NCBI GenBank assembly: GCA_905250115.1
Contig: CAJNOI010000315.1
Coordinates: forward strand, 16,763-80,762
DNA from: Adineta steineri
Lineage: Eukaryota; Rotifera; Eurotatoria; Adinetida; Adinetidae
Reading direction: 5' to 3'
Length of the DNA stretch: 64,000 bases
Both the position numbers and the translations under genes were made by a program. Each line of letters starts with the position of its first letter. Within the stretch, counting starts at the first letter, position 1. The notes below the pieces were generated by a model. That model was not told where the DNA came from. It saw only the letters and a program-made list of their open reading frames with translations, and searched no databases. Below are positions 11,859-24,241 of the stretch, piece by piece.

Positions 11859-14719
11859 ATGACAAATCAAACTGTTGCCAACTTTCTAACACTACCGGTA
11901 GAACTTGTCTACCGAATTATGGATCACCAATCGGAATTCACGATTATATGCTCAATGGGAAACGTATGTCGACGATTTAACACGATCGTGGATAGTTATC
12001 AAACATATCGGGTAAGCTTTTCTCTCTCATGACAGTCTAGTTTTTATTTATTGACTCATAGATTATTTTTCAGTCCTATAATCTCTATTTAAGTAGAATA
12101 ACTTCAATAAAAAATAGATAAATCAACTATTTGTCAGTCAAACAAATTTATCACGTATCAATTTCTTCCCAAAGATTCATTTTTTTTTGTATTATAACAA
12201 TATGAAAATAATATTCTAATAATCAGAAAAACATAATTTCTTTTTTTTCAATCTCACCTAAGTATTCCACGTTTCAAACTAGATATGATATCATAAACAT
12301 AATGTTTGAATAAGAACGAGAAAAAGGGACAAAACATTGTTATTCACTTTTTACGTGCATCTAAATACCTTTTCTTTTTTTTTTTTATAAAGTACCATAT
12401 TGATGATAAAAATTAGATTTCGAAAGAAATTAACGGTGTATTAACTAGTTTANNNNNNNNNNGTGTGGGTATACGTAATAGTGAATATGGGCGGAGAGAC
12501 AATTGACTAACAGCAACATTCAAATTCCTATTCAAATGCATAACTCATGCCATACCATCTAGATAAAAAACTTCTTCAACGAATACTATTTTTACAGCAA
12601 ATGTTTTTTCAAAATAAGTGCTTCGAAATGAGTTTTATCTAAAGAAATATTTTCTAACAACAAAACTTAAAGAATAATTCGTAAGCGACACTCTTTTATC
12701 CGACGTTTCAGCATGCATTCGTTTTGTACTCATAATAAATCTAACATTATGGAATTAATTGTTTAGCACTTCACTTTGTATAAATTAATTTTGGTTCATG
12801 TACACAACCATAAGGTAGCTCCGATATAAATAATACCTGCTAATGAAGCGAAATTAAATAACTCACACGAAATTCTGATGTAAACCATATCAAGAGCTTC
12901 ATCAATGAACATGAAATTAGTCCATTAGCCAGCCATTGCGAAGAAACTATCTTTTCTCTTACCTACAATATACTAACAAGCGCTGCATCACATTTTATTA
13001 TTCTATAAGTTATTTACCACAATCCACTGCCCTTTGAGCACATAATGCAACGTTTTACAATTGTTTAGCGCAGCAGTAACGCACATACTCTTATTCAATA
13101 ACAAAAAATTCTTCCCTCTATCGCAAATATTTAAAAATGATAGCAACTTACACTTAAAAAGTTTCTATACTTCCTTCCCCTTCGTAACTTATTCTCAGTG
13201 TCGATTTTCATAACATATTATCAAACACTATATGGCATATAACATCTTAGGAATATATTCCTATGGACACTAAGACGTCGTAGAACAGGGTCAAAAATAT
13301 TCATTTCGCCAACATAAACCAAGCTCACGCAAATCGACTATACTGTCTCTCAATGAGTACTATATCTTTACTTACAATTTCTTATCTAGACACTAACTAC
13401 ACTAGATCTCCAAAATGATCTGATCGAAAACATTGCACTACAACATTTGGCTAATGCATTACAACACAACACAGTAGCTCTCATTTTCTCTATCTATTCC
13501 ATATATTTACCTCCATTGTTTCATATAGACGCTTATCACACTAGATCTATCGGGCAATTGTACCGGAGATGCTGCACTAAAACAGTTATGCAATGCGTTA
13601 CAACACAACAAAGTAATTGTCATTTTTTTTATCGGTACTATGTCTTTGCCTTCACTTTTCGAATCTAGACACTCATTACACTAAATCTTGGAAGCAATCA
13701 GATGGGATATGATGGAGCACGATATTTATCTAATGCATTACAATACAACACAGTAATTGTCATCCTCTCTTAATCCATACTATATGTTCATCTCCACTTT
13801 TCCATTCAGACACTTACGACACTAAATCTCAGAGAAAATCTTATCAGAGATATTGGAGCACAATCTTTGGCTGATGCATTAAAACACAACACAGTAATTG
13901 TGATCCTCTCTTACTCCATACCATATCTTTACCCGTACTTTTCGAATATAGACGCTCACCATACTAAATCTCCGAAATAATTGGATGGGAGATATTGGAG
14001 CAAAATATATGGCTGATGCATTACAACACAACAAAGTAGTTGTCATTTTCTCTTAATTCATACCATATCTTTGCCTCCACTCTTTCATTCAGACACTCAC
14101 GACACTAAATCTCGGAGACAATTATATCAGAGATATTGGAGCAAAGTCTTTGGCTGATGCATTAAAATACAACACAGTAATTCTCATTCTCTCTTAATGC
14201 ATACCATATATTTATATCCACCTTTCGCATCTAGACACTTACCACACTAGATCTATCGGGCAATCGTATCGGAGAGACTGGAGCACAACATTTGGCTAAT
14301 GCATTACAACACAACAAAGTAATTCTCATTTTCTCTTAATCGATTTCATATGTTTGCCTCCCCTTTTTGCATCTAGACACTCACTACACTAAGTCTTGGA
14401 TATAATCAAATCGGACAGATTGGAGCACAACATTTTGCTAATGCATTACAACACAATACAGTAATTGTCATTTTCTCTTTATCTATTCCAATTCTTTGCC
14501 TCTGCTTTTTGGATTCAGACACTCACCTCACTAAATATCGAATATAATGGTATCGAAGCGAATGTAATGAATAAAATCGATGAATTACTTCGATGCAATG
14601 AATGGGGACAAGAACCACCAGTGATAATATTATCTACAGTATTTCAATATGGAATAGATGCTGATAATGATCATGAGAGGATCCTTTTGTTTTGTAATTT
14701 TAACAGAAACAATAAATAA
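11859..14719 (+). CDS. F-box/LRR protein built from tandem exon+intron units
   Basis: Exon 1 (11859-12011, 51 codons) encodes an F-box-like N-terminus (LTLPVELVYRIMDHQSE...VCRRF). After an unusually long intron (12012-13389, containing a 10-N gap) there are nine phase-0 LRR exons starting at 13390, 13529, 13669, 13810, 13952, 14093, 14235, 14377 and 14519. The first eight are 84 nt each and encode 28-aa repeats of the form TLTTLxLxxNxIGDIGAxxLANALQHN. The last exon carries half a repeat and then an acidic tail, ending at TAA 14717-14719. The model is about 341 aa. The introns between repeats resemble each other closely, so the gene grew by recent tandem duplication of a 139-142 bp unit. Linking the F-box exon to the LRR exons across the long intron is inference, supported by matching phase and by the similar gene at 3554-7401. 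It lacks the long middle region of that gene; exons may be missing. Confidence 0.7.
12012..13389 (+). other. long first intron with 10-N gap
   Basis: AT-rich intron of the F-box/LRR gene. Ns at 12453-12462 are followed directly by GTGTGGGTAT, one arm of the G-rich hairpin family, so the gap probably lies inside such a hairpin. Its last 50 bases (about 13345-13389, TACTATATCTTTACTT...) match the 3' ends of the downstream repeat introns, so an older LRR unit may have decayed here. No further exon could be recognised. Confidence 0.5.
13390..14602 (+). repeat. tandem array of 140-bp exon+intron LRR units
   Basis: Nine units with starts 139-142 bp apart, each an 84-nt LRR exon plus a 55-58 nt intron. 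The introns share a recognisable sequence: they begin GTAATTGTCATTCTCTCTTA, continue with a CCATACCATATCTTTGCC-type core and end CACTTTT...TAG. Exon and intron have therefore been copied together. Array length is likely to vary between alleles or paralogues. Confidence 0.8.
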
Positions 14720-15187
14720 AACAAATCTTTTCAAACTTACTCTGTTTTAATGATTATATAAGTAAGCTGAGGCTTCATAAACTAATAGTAAAAATCTATT
14801 CGTTCTTGTTAGTGGGGCTGAGCTAGAAAGTGTTTTATATAGTAGTAGCTAAACCCTGAAATATCGTTCTGGGTGACGTCGAAAGATAAAAGGTCCCTTG
14901 CGATTATAGTAAAACTCTGCATTAATGTTGTAGAAAAGGATCCTGCTCGATGGTAATGAACCATAAAATGTGTCGAATTCTATGATCAAATAGTTGATGT
15001 CAAAATATTAGTATTCTTTGAAAATTTATTTTGAAAAGTATAGATTCATTATATTTTTTGTGTGTTATATTTCAAACTCTTAGAAATATACAGAATAAAC
15101 AAAATGTCAATGATACATATATTGATAATTATGCCATATTTTCAATTTCACCTAAAGAAAGAAAAGTTTGAAATATGCATATGAAAT
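14720..15187. other. convergent intergenic spacer
   Basis: About 470 bp between the 3' ends of the F-box/LRR gene (+) and the ZU5-Death gene (-). AATAAA-like signals lie right after the first stop. No gene or clear repeat is seen. Confidence 0.4.
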
Positions 15188-18100
15188 TTACCATATATAC
15201 ATACGTGCAAGAGACTTGAATCCAAGCGTTCTAATAATTCTAGCTAAAGATGGAATATCTACTAATGTTTGATTTAAAGCCCAATGTTCTAAACTTCTTA
15301 AACATCTTTCATGTTTAGATGGATATTGTCCTTCAATACGTTGTATTTCTTCATTATTTAACATTAATTCTCTCGCTAATTGTTTCCATATTCGAATACA
15401 TTCATCACGTTGGCAAATACGATTAAATGGTGTTCGAAATAATTTTAATTGTTCTAAAATGAATGACAAAAAAAAAGAATAATTCTTTTAGTAATTATTA
15501 TATTACGCTCTTTTGAAAGTGTTCGTTGTTCATGACGTTGTTCATCTTTAATTGTTTGTAATTCTTGAGCTAAATCCCATCGATTTATACTTACTAAAGC
15601 ATGAGTTAATGTTAAAAGTTTATCAGATGAACGTGGAACACGTTTAAACCATGTAAGTAACATATAATATGGAGCATCATTATGATAATCATGTTCAATA
15701 GCTTCAATACGTATATTTGTCATACCTAAACAACTAGCTAACCATCGCCATTCATCACCTACTAAACTTGCTGACATATCACGAAAGAGTGATGAAGTTA
15801 AAATACCTTCACCAGTAAATGTCGACAATGTTTTCTCAATAGGTATTCGAACTTCTTTAGATACTTTCGGTAAACTAACAAGTATTTCAGCAAGACAAGT
15901 ATCATTTTCATGCGATTCTTGTTTAACCTAAAGAAATAATACATATATTCACCTTGAATATTTTCTATGTATAATCAATACTTACAGTATCTATTTGTTG
16001 TTTTTTCTTATCAATATCTTTGAGAACATTTTGGTAATGTTTTCGTTTTGAATATATTTGAATATATCCATAATAATATGATGATAAATGTTGACAATAT
16101 TTATCTATTTCCGAAATATTTGTTTCGAAAAAAAATGGAAAATTTGTATTAAATGCAAATGGAATTGTTGAATGTTGAATAATATTAATAGGTAAAACAT
16201 TTCCACGAAAACGTAGCTCTAATAATTGACCTTCTTGTAAAATAATTTCTTTAATTTGTTCATCATTATTCGTATAATTTTCTTTTTTTATATCATTATC
16301 AATCGTATCTATTCGCTGAGTTGAACAACATGTAAGACATATTTCATTTGGAATTAATGACCGATGACGAAGAATTAATGTAGCCGAACGTTGATTAAGT
16401 GTTTGTTCAAATAAACTAAGTGTTGTTTGTAATTGTTTCAATGACATTAATTGTTTATCATATCGAACAACTATCATTCGACTATGTAAATATTGTATAT
16501 CAGTTGTAATAATATCATGAAGTTTTGAATCAATTAAACGAATATCTGTATCAATATGCCACACATTTTCATTAGAATTCGAATAAAGTAGAATCAGTCG
16601 TTCATTACTTAAATCTTCAGAAAAAACAAAAATTTTAGTTTGAAAAAAAATTATTTTCTACTAACTTTCGCCAAGCATTGATTTAAAAATTAATTGTTGT
16701 TGTTGAGCGATGATATCTTGTTGAGATTCTTGAGTAGTATTTTCTACATCCATTGACATTTGTGTTGTTTTTGATGGTAGAGTTTTCTTTTTCGGTTGTA
16801 CTAAAATTGGTAATGTAAATTGAATTGGTTTAAGTAAGTTAATATCATCATAGTTAAGTTCAATGATAGGACCAACAGCTAATAAACCTCGACATTCATG
16901 TATAAAACGTTGACAAAATTGTGTAAATGTAGGTAAATCAACTGGTTGAATACAAGTACGAATATAAAAATTATTTTTCGAAACATTTTCAGGCCATTGA
17001 AGTGTAAAACGCGGATCAGCACTTGATACATATCGATCAGATGTTTGATTTTCTATAAAAATTGTATCACGTTTTAAACGTGATACTACTGCACATATGG
17101 AAGATTTATTTAATTTACATTCAACAAAATGTTTATCCTAAAAAAAGTCAAAATTTTAATTCTATTGCTATTTTTATTTTCGTATAAACTTTATATGAAT
17201 CAAAACTGGATTCATTTGTTTCAGTTGATAACCATACACCATTTGATTGACGAATTTTAATAATATTTTCTCGATGTAATGATCGTTTTATAATATAAGG
17301 AATAGCAAGTATTATAAGTTGCTGTTTAGATTCCTAGGATGAAAAAAATAGAACGAAATATTATCGAAACAATTAAATATAATTACAACTGAATTGAATT
17401 TGACTCTTAATGGTGTACTAATAAGTTCTTCTTGATTATCAAGTAGATGTTCAGTTTCAGCAATATCTATATATGTTATATCAATTGGCATTGATAAATC
17501 ATTCGGTGAAGTTCGAATAATACAAGGTGGATTTTGATCATTATACATAAATCTATATATTTTATACATAAATGAATATATATAATTGTTAATAAAAGAC
17601 ACAAATTTTACTCGCGTATTGACCAATTCGTATATTCATCTTCATGTAATGGAATTTTAGTCATTGCTAATATACGTTCTTGTTGTTGTTGAAGTTCCTA
17701 AAAAATATGATTAAATCCACATTTTATGATTAAACTTGGCCTAAAAAATCGATTTTAATCATAATGAAAAAAACGTGCTTTTCTCTAGTTTCCGACTATC
17801 GATCAGACTTCTCGACCTTGTTTTCAGAATACTTGCATCGATAAATAGTAAGTACAATGCTAGAGCATCCTGTGATACTCTTACCATACGTCTAGGAGCG
17901 ATATGGCTCGATATTCTCTCTCTAGATATGTGAGAACTTACTTTTAATCGTTGACGTTCTTCTTCTAATTTTACACGTCGTTCAAGTTCTGCAGCACGAT
18001 TTCGTTCTTTTTCTTGTTGTTTTTCTTTCATTTCAAGTTTTTGTTGATCTAATTCATCATTAGCAAGTTTCTCGATTTCAGCTGCTTTAGATAATACCAT

Positions 18101-18519
18101 TCTTGCCTCTTGTTGTAATTGTACAGCTACTGCACGACATTCTAATGCTTCTGCATTCAATGCCATTAATTTAGCTCGAATTTCAATATCATCACCTATA
18201 AATCGTAATATATCATATTCATAAGATTAAAAAAAAGAGTATCTATACTTGATTGCTGTTGATGTTGAAGTTGTAATTTTTGTTCAATATTATTTCGTAA
18301 GATTTGATTGATATCTGCCAATGAATTTTCAAATTGTTGTAATTGATTTAAAATTTGTTGTTGAAATTTTTCTGTTTCTTTTAAAGAATCTCTTGAAATA
18401 TTTATTATTGAATATAATTTATTTGTATCATAATTAGGTGAAATATTTGTCTGTTGAAGATCAATTATTTCACGGCGTAGATCACTTAATGTTTTATCAA
18501 GCATTGTTATTGATACCAT
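15188..18519 (-). CDS. coiled coil-ZU5-ZU5-UPA-Death-Death protein (PIDD/UNC5/ankyrin-like)
   Basis: Nine exons in consistent phase: 18519-18249, 18195-17942, 17697-17612, 17552-17387, 17333-17190, 17137-16666, 16614-15986, 15927-15507 and 15453-15188; 902 aa. Residues 1-190 are two coiled-coil stretches (LRREIIDLQQT..., then KLEMKEKQQEKERNRAAEL...). Residues about 205-345 (PPCIIRTSPNDLS...) and 350-440 (ADPRFTLQWPENVS...) look like tandem ZU5 domains. About 465-670 resembles a UPA region (ELRFRGNVLPINIIQ). About 690-790 (SLVGDEWRWLASCLGM...LLTWFKR) and 815-902 (ECIRIWKQLARELMLNNEEIQRIE...LEHWAL) are two Death domains. ZU5-ZU5-UPA-Death is the layout of PIDD1 and ankyrins, whose UPA/Death parts mediate caspase-2/RIP or cytoskeletal interactions. 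Here LRRs and ankyrin repeats are missing and a second Death domain is added. A cell-death or immune adaptor role is inference. Confidence 0.78.
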
Positions 18520-19011
18520 TCTGCACTATTCGATAAACTTCGTGAAAGAAGAAAAAAAAAAACAACAGACTGTTTTTCGAAATTCTATGAGTATGTAATA
18601 TAATAAAATAGAGAAATTGTTAAGAGACCGACGATGTGAGTGTGTGTAATTTTACTATTGTTTTTCAAACGGAAGCAAAAATCGATTGTTTTTTACTGAA
18701 TAAAAGAAGAAAAAAAATGTTGTAATGATGCTTTTTTATTCTTTTCTTAATTTGCAAATAAATAAAATAATGTCAATAGAAAATCCATTGTAATTCTTCA
18801 AACGCATATATATATATATATATCAAATATCTCACCTTGAGTAGTAAACTTAGCAACAGTAAATAAATCCTGTTGTCAAGATAATCTTGCAGAAACAAAA
18901 AAAAAGACATACAATATTGATGAAAACGCAAAAGAAACTTTATTATTTTTTTTTTATGATAATTCAATAATCAAATCAAATATTTATTGAGTCTTTTTTT
19001 TTGCTGAATTT
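18520..19011. other. intergenic spacer
   Basis: About 490 bp between two minus-strand genes. It contains a (TA)n run near 18808-18822 and poly-T/poly-A tracts. It should hold the promoter of the ZU5-Death gene. No coding potential. Confidence 0.4.
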
Positions 19012-20818
19012 TTAAATAATATCTCGATGTGATTCAAATAATTTTGGTATTTGTAAAAGAGCTATTGTACCAATAAACGTAACAATAAGAAAAATAAATA
19101 ATTGTATACGATCTAATACCAATGAAATAAATTTCCAATCATTATAAATCTTAAAAAGAAGGTTAGATTATTTTTATTTTTTGAGGAATTTCTTACCTGC
19201 ATTTCTTCTGTATCACTTTCAATTTTTTTTGATAAATATTTAATATCATTTGATCGTGCTAAAAATTGTTCAATTAAATAATGCATTTCAATAGGTAATT
19301 TCATTTGATTGATTTTTAATTTTCGTATAAATACGGGTGAATTTATTGTTGTTGATCGTCGTTGACGTATTTCTGGATATTCATAGGGTCGATGTAGAAA
19401 TAAATAGGTTGGTAATGTATTTAAAAAAACAATTCTCATCCAATTTGGTACAGGTGTTAATATTAATATACGATGATGACTTAAATATAATGAAGCAACT
19501 GATAAACAAACTGTTAGGAGATTCATCATAAATGTAAACATTAAATATTTCGATATTAATGGAACACTTAATGATGTTGAAGGAAGAATTCGTGATATAA
19601 GTAACATAAAAAAGACTAGAGCAACGAGTATTGATGTACAAAGTGTTACTTTTTCTGCAGCATCATTTGGTAAACAAAATAATGTGATGCTTAAAAGAGA
19701 AATCATTAATGTTGGAACAATTAAATTTATTGTATAGAATAAAGGTCGACGTCGAATAACTTAAACAGAAGAATAAATAAACAGATGATTAAAAAAAGAA
19801 GAAGAAGAGTTTACTCATAAAAAACACCATTTCAGTACGAGATTCAAATGGTGGTTCAGTTGATTGAATAATAAGAATCTTAGCTGGAGCATCAAGTAAT
19901 GTCCATGTCCCAGATGATACATAATCGGATAATTCCATTGAATTAGCAGTTGCATACCAACCTAGGGCAATATTATATGATTAAATTACAAAAAAATAGA
20001 AAGAAAAAATAAACAAACCAAACCGAACTTGAGAAGCACTAAGTCCAGTTGAACCAAATCTTAATTCGCATTTTTGTTCATCTATACAAAAAATATTTTT
20101 AAACAGCAAGAAGATTTCATTTAACATACCAAATGGAAAATATTCTACATTGATTGTCTAATAGAGAAAAGAAAACTAATATTCTTTTTTTCTTATTATA
20201 ATATAATAAACTTACACAAGTTAATTTAAAAATCGCAATTGGAATCCATAGAATTTTTCCTTCCGATGATATAACTACATTTGGTCGATAACTTACTTCA
20301 TAATTACCTAAGAAAATTTAAATAATTAAAATAATATAATTCAATTAAACATTTTACCATCGGCATTATTAAAAAGCATTAAATCTGGTGTCCACACTTT
20401 TTCCGGTGGTACACGAATACTTTCAAGATGACCTCAAAAAAAAACATTTTCTATTAATTATTTCGATTTATTCAACAAACCATATCGATCTGGATTCCAT
20501 TTCATTTGATAATCATGCCAACGAAGTTGTAACCAAACATTAACTTTAACAATTTGTTCTTTTTCATAAACATTTATTATTTGTGCTAATGTTAAACCAA
20601 AATAAATATCTAATGGTTCACTTGTATTTGCAATAGGAGTTATAAGTGCATTATATTGAGATTCTTTACCAAATAACATATTCATTAAATTTTCTTCCTG
20701 AATATTAACTCCTATTAATATGTATATATGTATATCAATGAAAGATTTAATTAAATATTTTACCGGCAGTATTTAAAATCATATAATTGAATAGAAATAA
20801 AAAGATTTGGCAAATCAT
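19012..20818 (-). CDS. nicotinic acetylcholine receptor subunit, non-alpha (beta-like)
   Basis: Multi-exon Cys-loop channel subunit. It starts at 20818 with a short signal peptide (MICQIFLFLFNYMILNTAG) and ends LFESHRDII at TAA 19014-19012. The ligand-binding domain includes LQLRWHDYQMKWNPD and VPPEKVWTPDLMLFNNADG, plus the Cys-loop C-TINVEYFPF-DEQKC, which is split by an intron at PF|DEQ as is usual in these genes. Four membrane helices follow: RPLFYTINLIVPTLM, the pore helix AAEKVTLCTSILVALVFF, then ISKYLMFTFMMNLL, and a C-terminal TM4 in the last exon (LVLDRIQLFIFLIVTFIG). Loop C has no vicinal cysteine pair, so it cannot be an alpha subunit. Glu-Lys at the inner end of TM2 predicts cation selectivity; the outer end reads ISRIL, basic as in vertebrate beta2/beta4. 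The TM3-TM4 loop is short. Confidence 0.88.
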
Positions 20819-21469
20819 TGATGATTAATCAATAAGAAGAAAATGAAGATGTGACGTTTATATTTAGCTGTTCAATTACTATCAGGAAGCTAAGCAGAAA
20901 ACGAGCACGTCTTTTTTTTCCTTCTTCATAACGTTTCAGTGATCATCTTACGTGATGTGATTCAAAGGAATTCATGGTCTATATCCTTATTGACAATCAT
21001 ATAAATTAGCATGCGCGACAATTTTATCATTATCATCATCATCATCATCACCCACTATTGTCGCATACACGCACATACATATTGATCAAATGAATGCCAA
21101 CAACTGCAAAAAGACTAGAGAGAGAAGAAGAAAAACTGAGAAAAGACGAAAAGAAACTTTTAAACATGCACACATATATATATATATGTGTATTTGTAGA
21201 CCGAGGATCAGTAATCTTAGTATTTGCATGATTGAAGAGAGCGCGGCAATGATGGTAATATAAGAGAAACGACTAATTCAATTTGAAATCAATTAGTAAG
21301 AGAGAAAAAGAGAGAGGAAAAGCACCATAATCGATTGGTTCATTATATAGTAAAATCTTCTATCGTTCACAATATACCAAAAATTCGTGTAAGTGATTTA
21401 TTTTTGTTTTTTTTTTATTTATTTTTTGAAAAAAAGAAAATATTGTCAAGGCACCAAATAGAATAATAT
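20819..21469. other. intergenic spacer between two receptor genes
   Basis: About 650 bp. It has an ATC/ATT microsatellite around 21028-21052 (ATCATCATC), a palindromic CACATATATATATATATGTG at about 21171-21190, and purine-rich GAGAGAAAAAGAGAGAGG near 21300. It probably contains the promoter of the 19012-20818 gene and the 3'UTR of the next. No gene. Confidence 0.4.
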
Positions 21470-23245
21470 TTAACTAGTATTACCAAATGTTGGATCCCAT
21501 TTTTTAAGTATTGCATTTTGATCAACTACACTTAATATATGTGGTGCATTGAATAAAATCGATAGTGTACCAAAAGAAGTAACTGCAAAAAATATATATA
21601 ATTGTAATCGATCGATAACAGATGCAATATATTTCCAATCATCACGTATCTTAAAAGAGAGAGAAAAATAAGTATATGTGATGTTTTAGTCTTTCGTTAT
21701 ATATAAATACTTCTTCATAGTAACAAGCAGATCGCATTTGATTTGCAATAAAACTAAGATCTTCAACAGCTTCATAAACTTCTTTTGTTAAGAATGAATC
21801 CATTTCACTTTCTTGTTCTTCATTGTCTGTTGTTAATGATTGATCACTATTCATAATTGGTGGTGTTGCTATTGAAACAACACGCGAAGATCGAATATAA
21901 TTTATTCTTGTCTGTTCAATTCTTTCATCTTCATTTTCTATTTCATCTTTAAGTGGTCTTTCCATTCGAAGTACTCGTGGTAACATATCAATAAATAATC
22001 TTCTCATCCAATAAGGCATTTTACTTGTACGTGGTGTTCGATAATTATAATTAATAATAATAACAGTACATAATATCGTTATTATATTCATAATAAATGT
22101 AAATAAAAGATATTTAGCTATTAATGGTATAACTATAGATGTAGGTGGTAAAATTTTTGATATAAGTAAGAGAAAAACGACTAATGCAAGTAGAATAGAT
22201 ATAGATAATGTCATTTTTTCACCAGCATCAGTTGGTAAATAGAAAACAAATATGGATAAAAATGAAATAAGCACCGTTGGAATAATTAAATTAACTGTAT
22301 AGAAAAGTGTTTTACGTCGAATAACAAGTTTACATACAAATTCCACTCGATCATGTCGATAACTATTATCAAATAAAGTATCCGTTTCATTTGATGGTCG
22401 TTGAATTGACATTGGACCATCCATAAGATCCCATGAACCACTAACAACATAATCTTTTATCGTTACATGTCGTTCTATTTCATTATAATATGTAAAATTT
22501 AATTGATGTTGATTATATGTCCAAGATCCAAAACGTAATTCACACATTTGTTCATCTAGAAATAATTTTTCCTTAATTGTTTTTTTTCAAATTAAATAAT
22601 TTATTTTTTACCAAAAGGAAAAAATTTGACATCAATATGACAACTTGACTTATATATAGCAGGTGGTACCCAATTCATATCACCATTATAATAAATAACA
22701 ACATGTGATTTAAATGATGCTTCATATTTACCATCAGCATTATTAAATAATACAATCTAAAATTAGAGATTTATCCTTATAGTTTTTTTTCCTTTTGAAT
22801 ATAAATACGCACATCCGGTGTCCAAACTTGATTTGGTGGTACACGTATTGATTGAATTCCACCATATTTTTCTCGTTTCCATTGCATTTGATAATCATGC
22901 CATTTCTAAATATGTAGGTAAAAATCTATTATTAATTTCTTTTCTTATAAACATACGACTTGTAACCAAACATTTGTTTTAAGTACTTGTTCTTTTTCAA
23001 TCACACTAATTATTTGTAATAAAGCAATACTAAATGATACATTTATTGTTTCATCTAATTTTTTTACAGGTCGTATTAATGGATTATAATCTTGAAATAA
23101 TTCTTTGAATAATTGTTCTTCATAATGTGAACATTTTATACCTATTAGAAAAAAAATTTTTATTAGTTTATTTTTATTTAAATATGTTACCATCTTTAAT
23201 TAAGAATTCTATACCAAATAGAATTGAAAATAGATAGGATTTCAT
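21470..23245 (-). CDS. nicotinic acetylcholine receptor subunit, non-alpha (beta-like)
   Basis: Begins at 23245 (MKSYLFSILFGIEF, signal-like) and ends DPTFGNTS at TAA 21472-21470; exons include 23245-23191, 23141-22957, 22905-22813, 22756-22612 and a long exon to 21651 or so. The extracellular domain has KWHDYQMQWKREKYGG and VPPNQVWTPDIVLFNNADG, with Cys-loop C-HIDVKFFPF-DEQMC. Loop C reads RVEFVCKLVIRRK with a single Cys, so it is non-alpha. TM2 is GEKMTLSISILLALVVFLLL followed by ISKILPPTS, close to vertebrate beta2/beta4 and cation-selective by the Glu-Lys ring. The TM3-TM4 loop is about 100 aa and acidic; TM4 is LQLYIFFAVTSFGTL. It lies tail-to-head with the preceding subunit and head-to-head with the alpha-type gene at 24242. 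Confidence 0.9.
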
Positions 23246-24241
23246 GAACTTATCATTAAAAATAGATAGTATCAGGCTTGTATTTGAAAGCTAGTTCTTT
23301 CTAAAGATTAATTTTCTTCGAATATATATTGGATTGTAAGTGAATAGTTGAGTTATAAATGCAATAGAAAGATGATGAATGAATAGAAAATAGACTTGTT
23401 TGGATAAACAAAGCAAATAAAGATGAGAAAAGAAAAGAGAACGAAGAAATTGTAGTCAAATTAATGTCATCAATGTTATTCTTATTCTTCTTCTTCTTTT
23501 CTCTCCGCTTATTAATCGATAATAAGCAGAAAAAAAAAGAACGAAGATGATAAAACAGATCTTATTGCAATTAAATTGACCTCAAAATGTTATCCCAAGG
23601 GAATCTAATATCAATAGTTGACTCTCTAACAAAAATATTAATCACATAAAAATCTATACAAGTCAATCGATCATATGAAAATTCTTATAATAAGTAAGAA
23701 ATCTTTTCCTTTTGTTCTTCTGCGTCTCCTCAATAAAAGAGATAATTTAATTTTCAATTCTTTTTTGGTACAAAGAAAGGATAGTAGTTTATTGTTATGA
23801 CTTCAAGAAATCATTAATAAAAGCGAACGCATTGATTTAATCTAGCCCGATCGTGCATGCATGCGTACTCTCGTTTAATAACGAGCAGAAACTACCCATT
23901 TTCGTTCTTAATCAAAGACAAAACTCTATTACATCTTTACCTCTCACAGTTAGAATCTAATTAGTCGCAACAGAGATTATGATATTATCTATAATGACGA
24001 ATGAATGTGGACTAAAATAAATGGAACCTAGTAAGATCATACATCGTTTTTCTAACTCTTTGAAATAACAGTAATAAGTTCTGTTAATCGAGTTTATCTA
24101 TCGATATATCACTATCATCTAATGTATGATTTATTAATAACATATGTATGTATGTTCTCCTTATGCGATAAGGTTATTTTTTATCTATTTTTTATATCTT
24201 TAGAAGAAAATTTCTATTTTAGGTGATTTCAATGTATAAAA
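23246..24241. other. shared upstream region of two divergent receptor genes
   Basis: About 1 kb between the 5' ends of a beta-like (-) and an alpha-type (+) nicotinic subunit gene, so it may act as a common or bidirectional promoter region. AT-rich, with a CT-rich tract at about 23481-23510 and GTGCATGCATGCG near 23852. A splice-acceptor-like TTTCTATTTTAG (24211-24222) lies 20 bp before the chosen start. No gene seen. Confidence 0.4.

Noticed and set aside
21028..21052. ATC/ATT trinucleotide repeat as a possible CRISPR-like array
   Set aside because: Simple microsatellite, no spacers; CRISPR is not expected in an animal genome.
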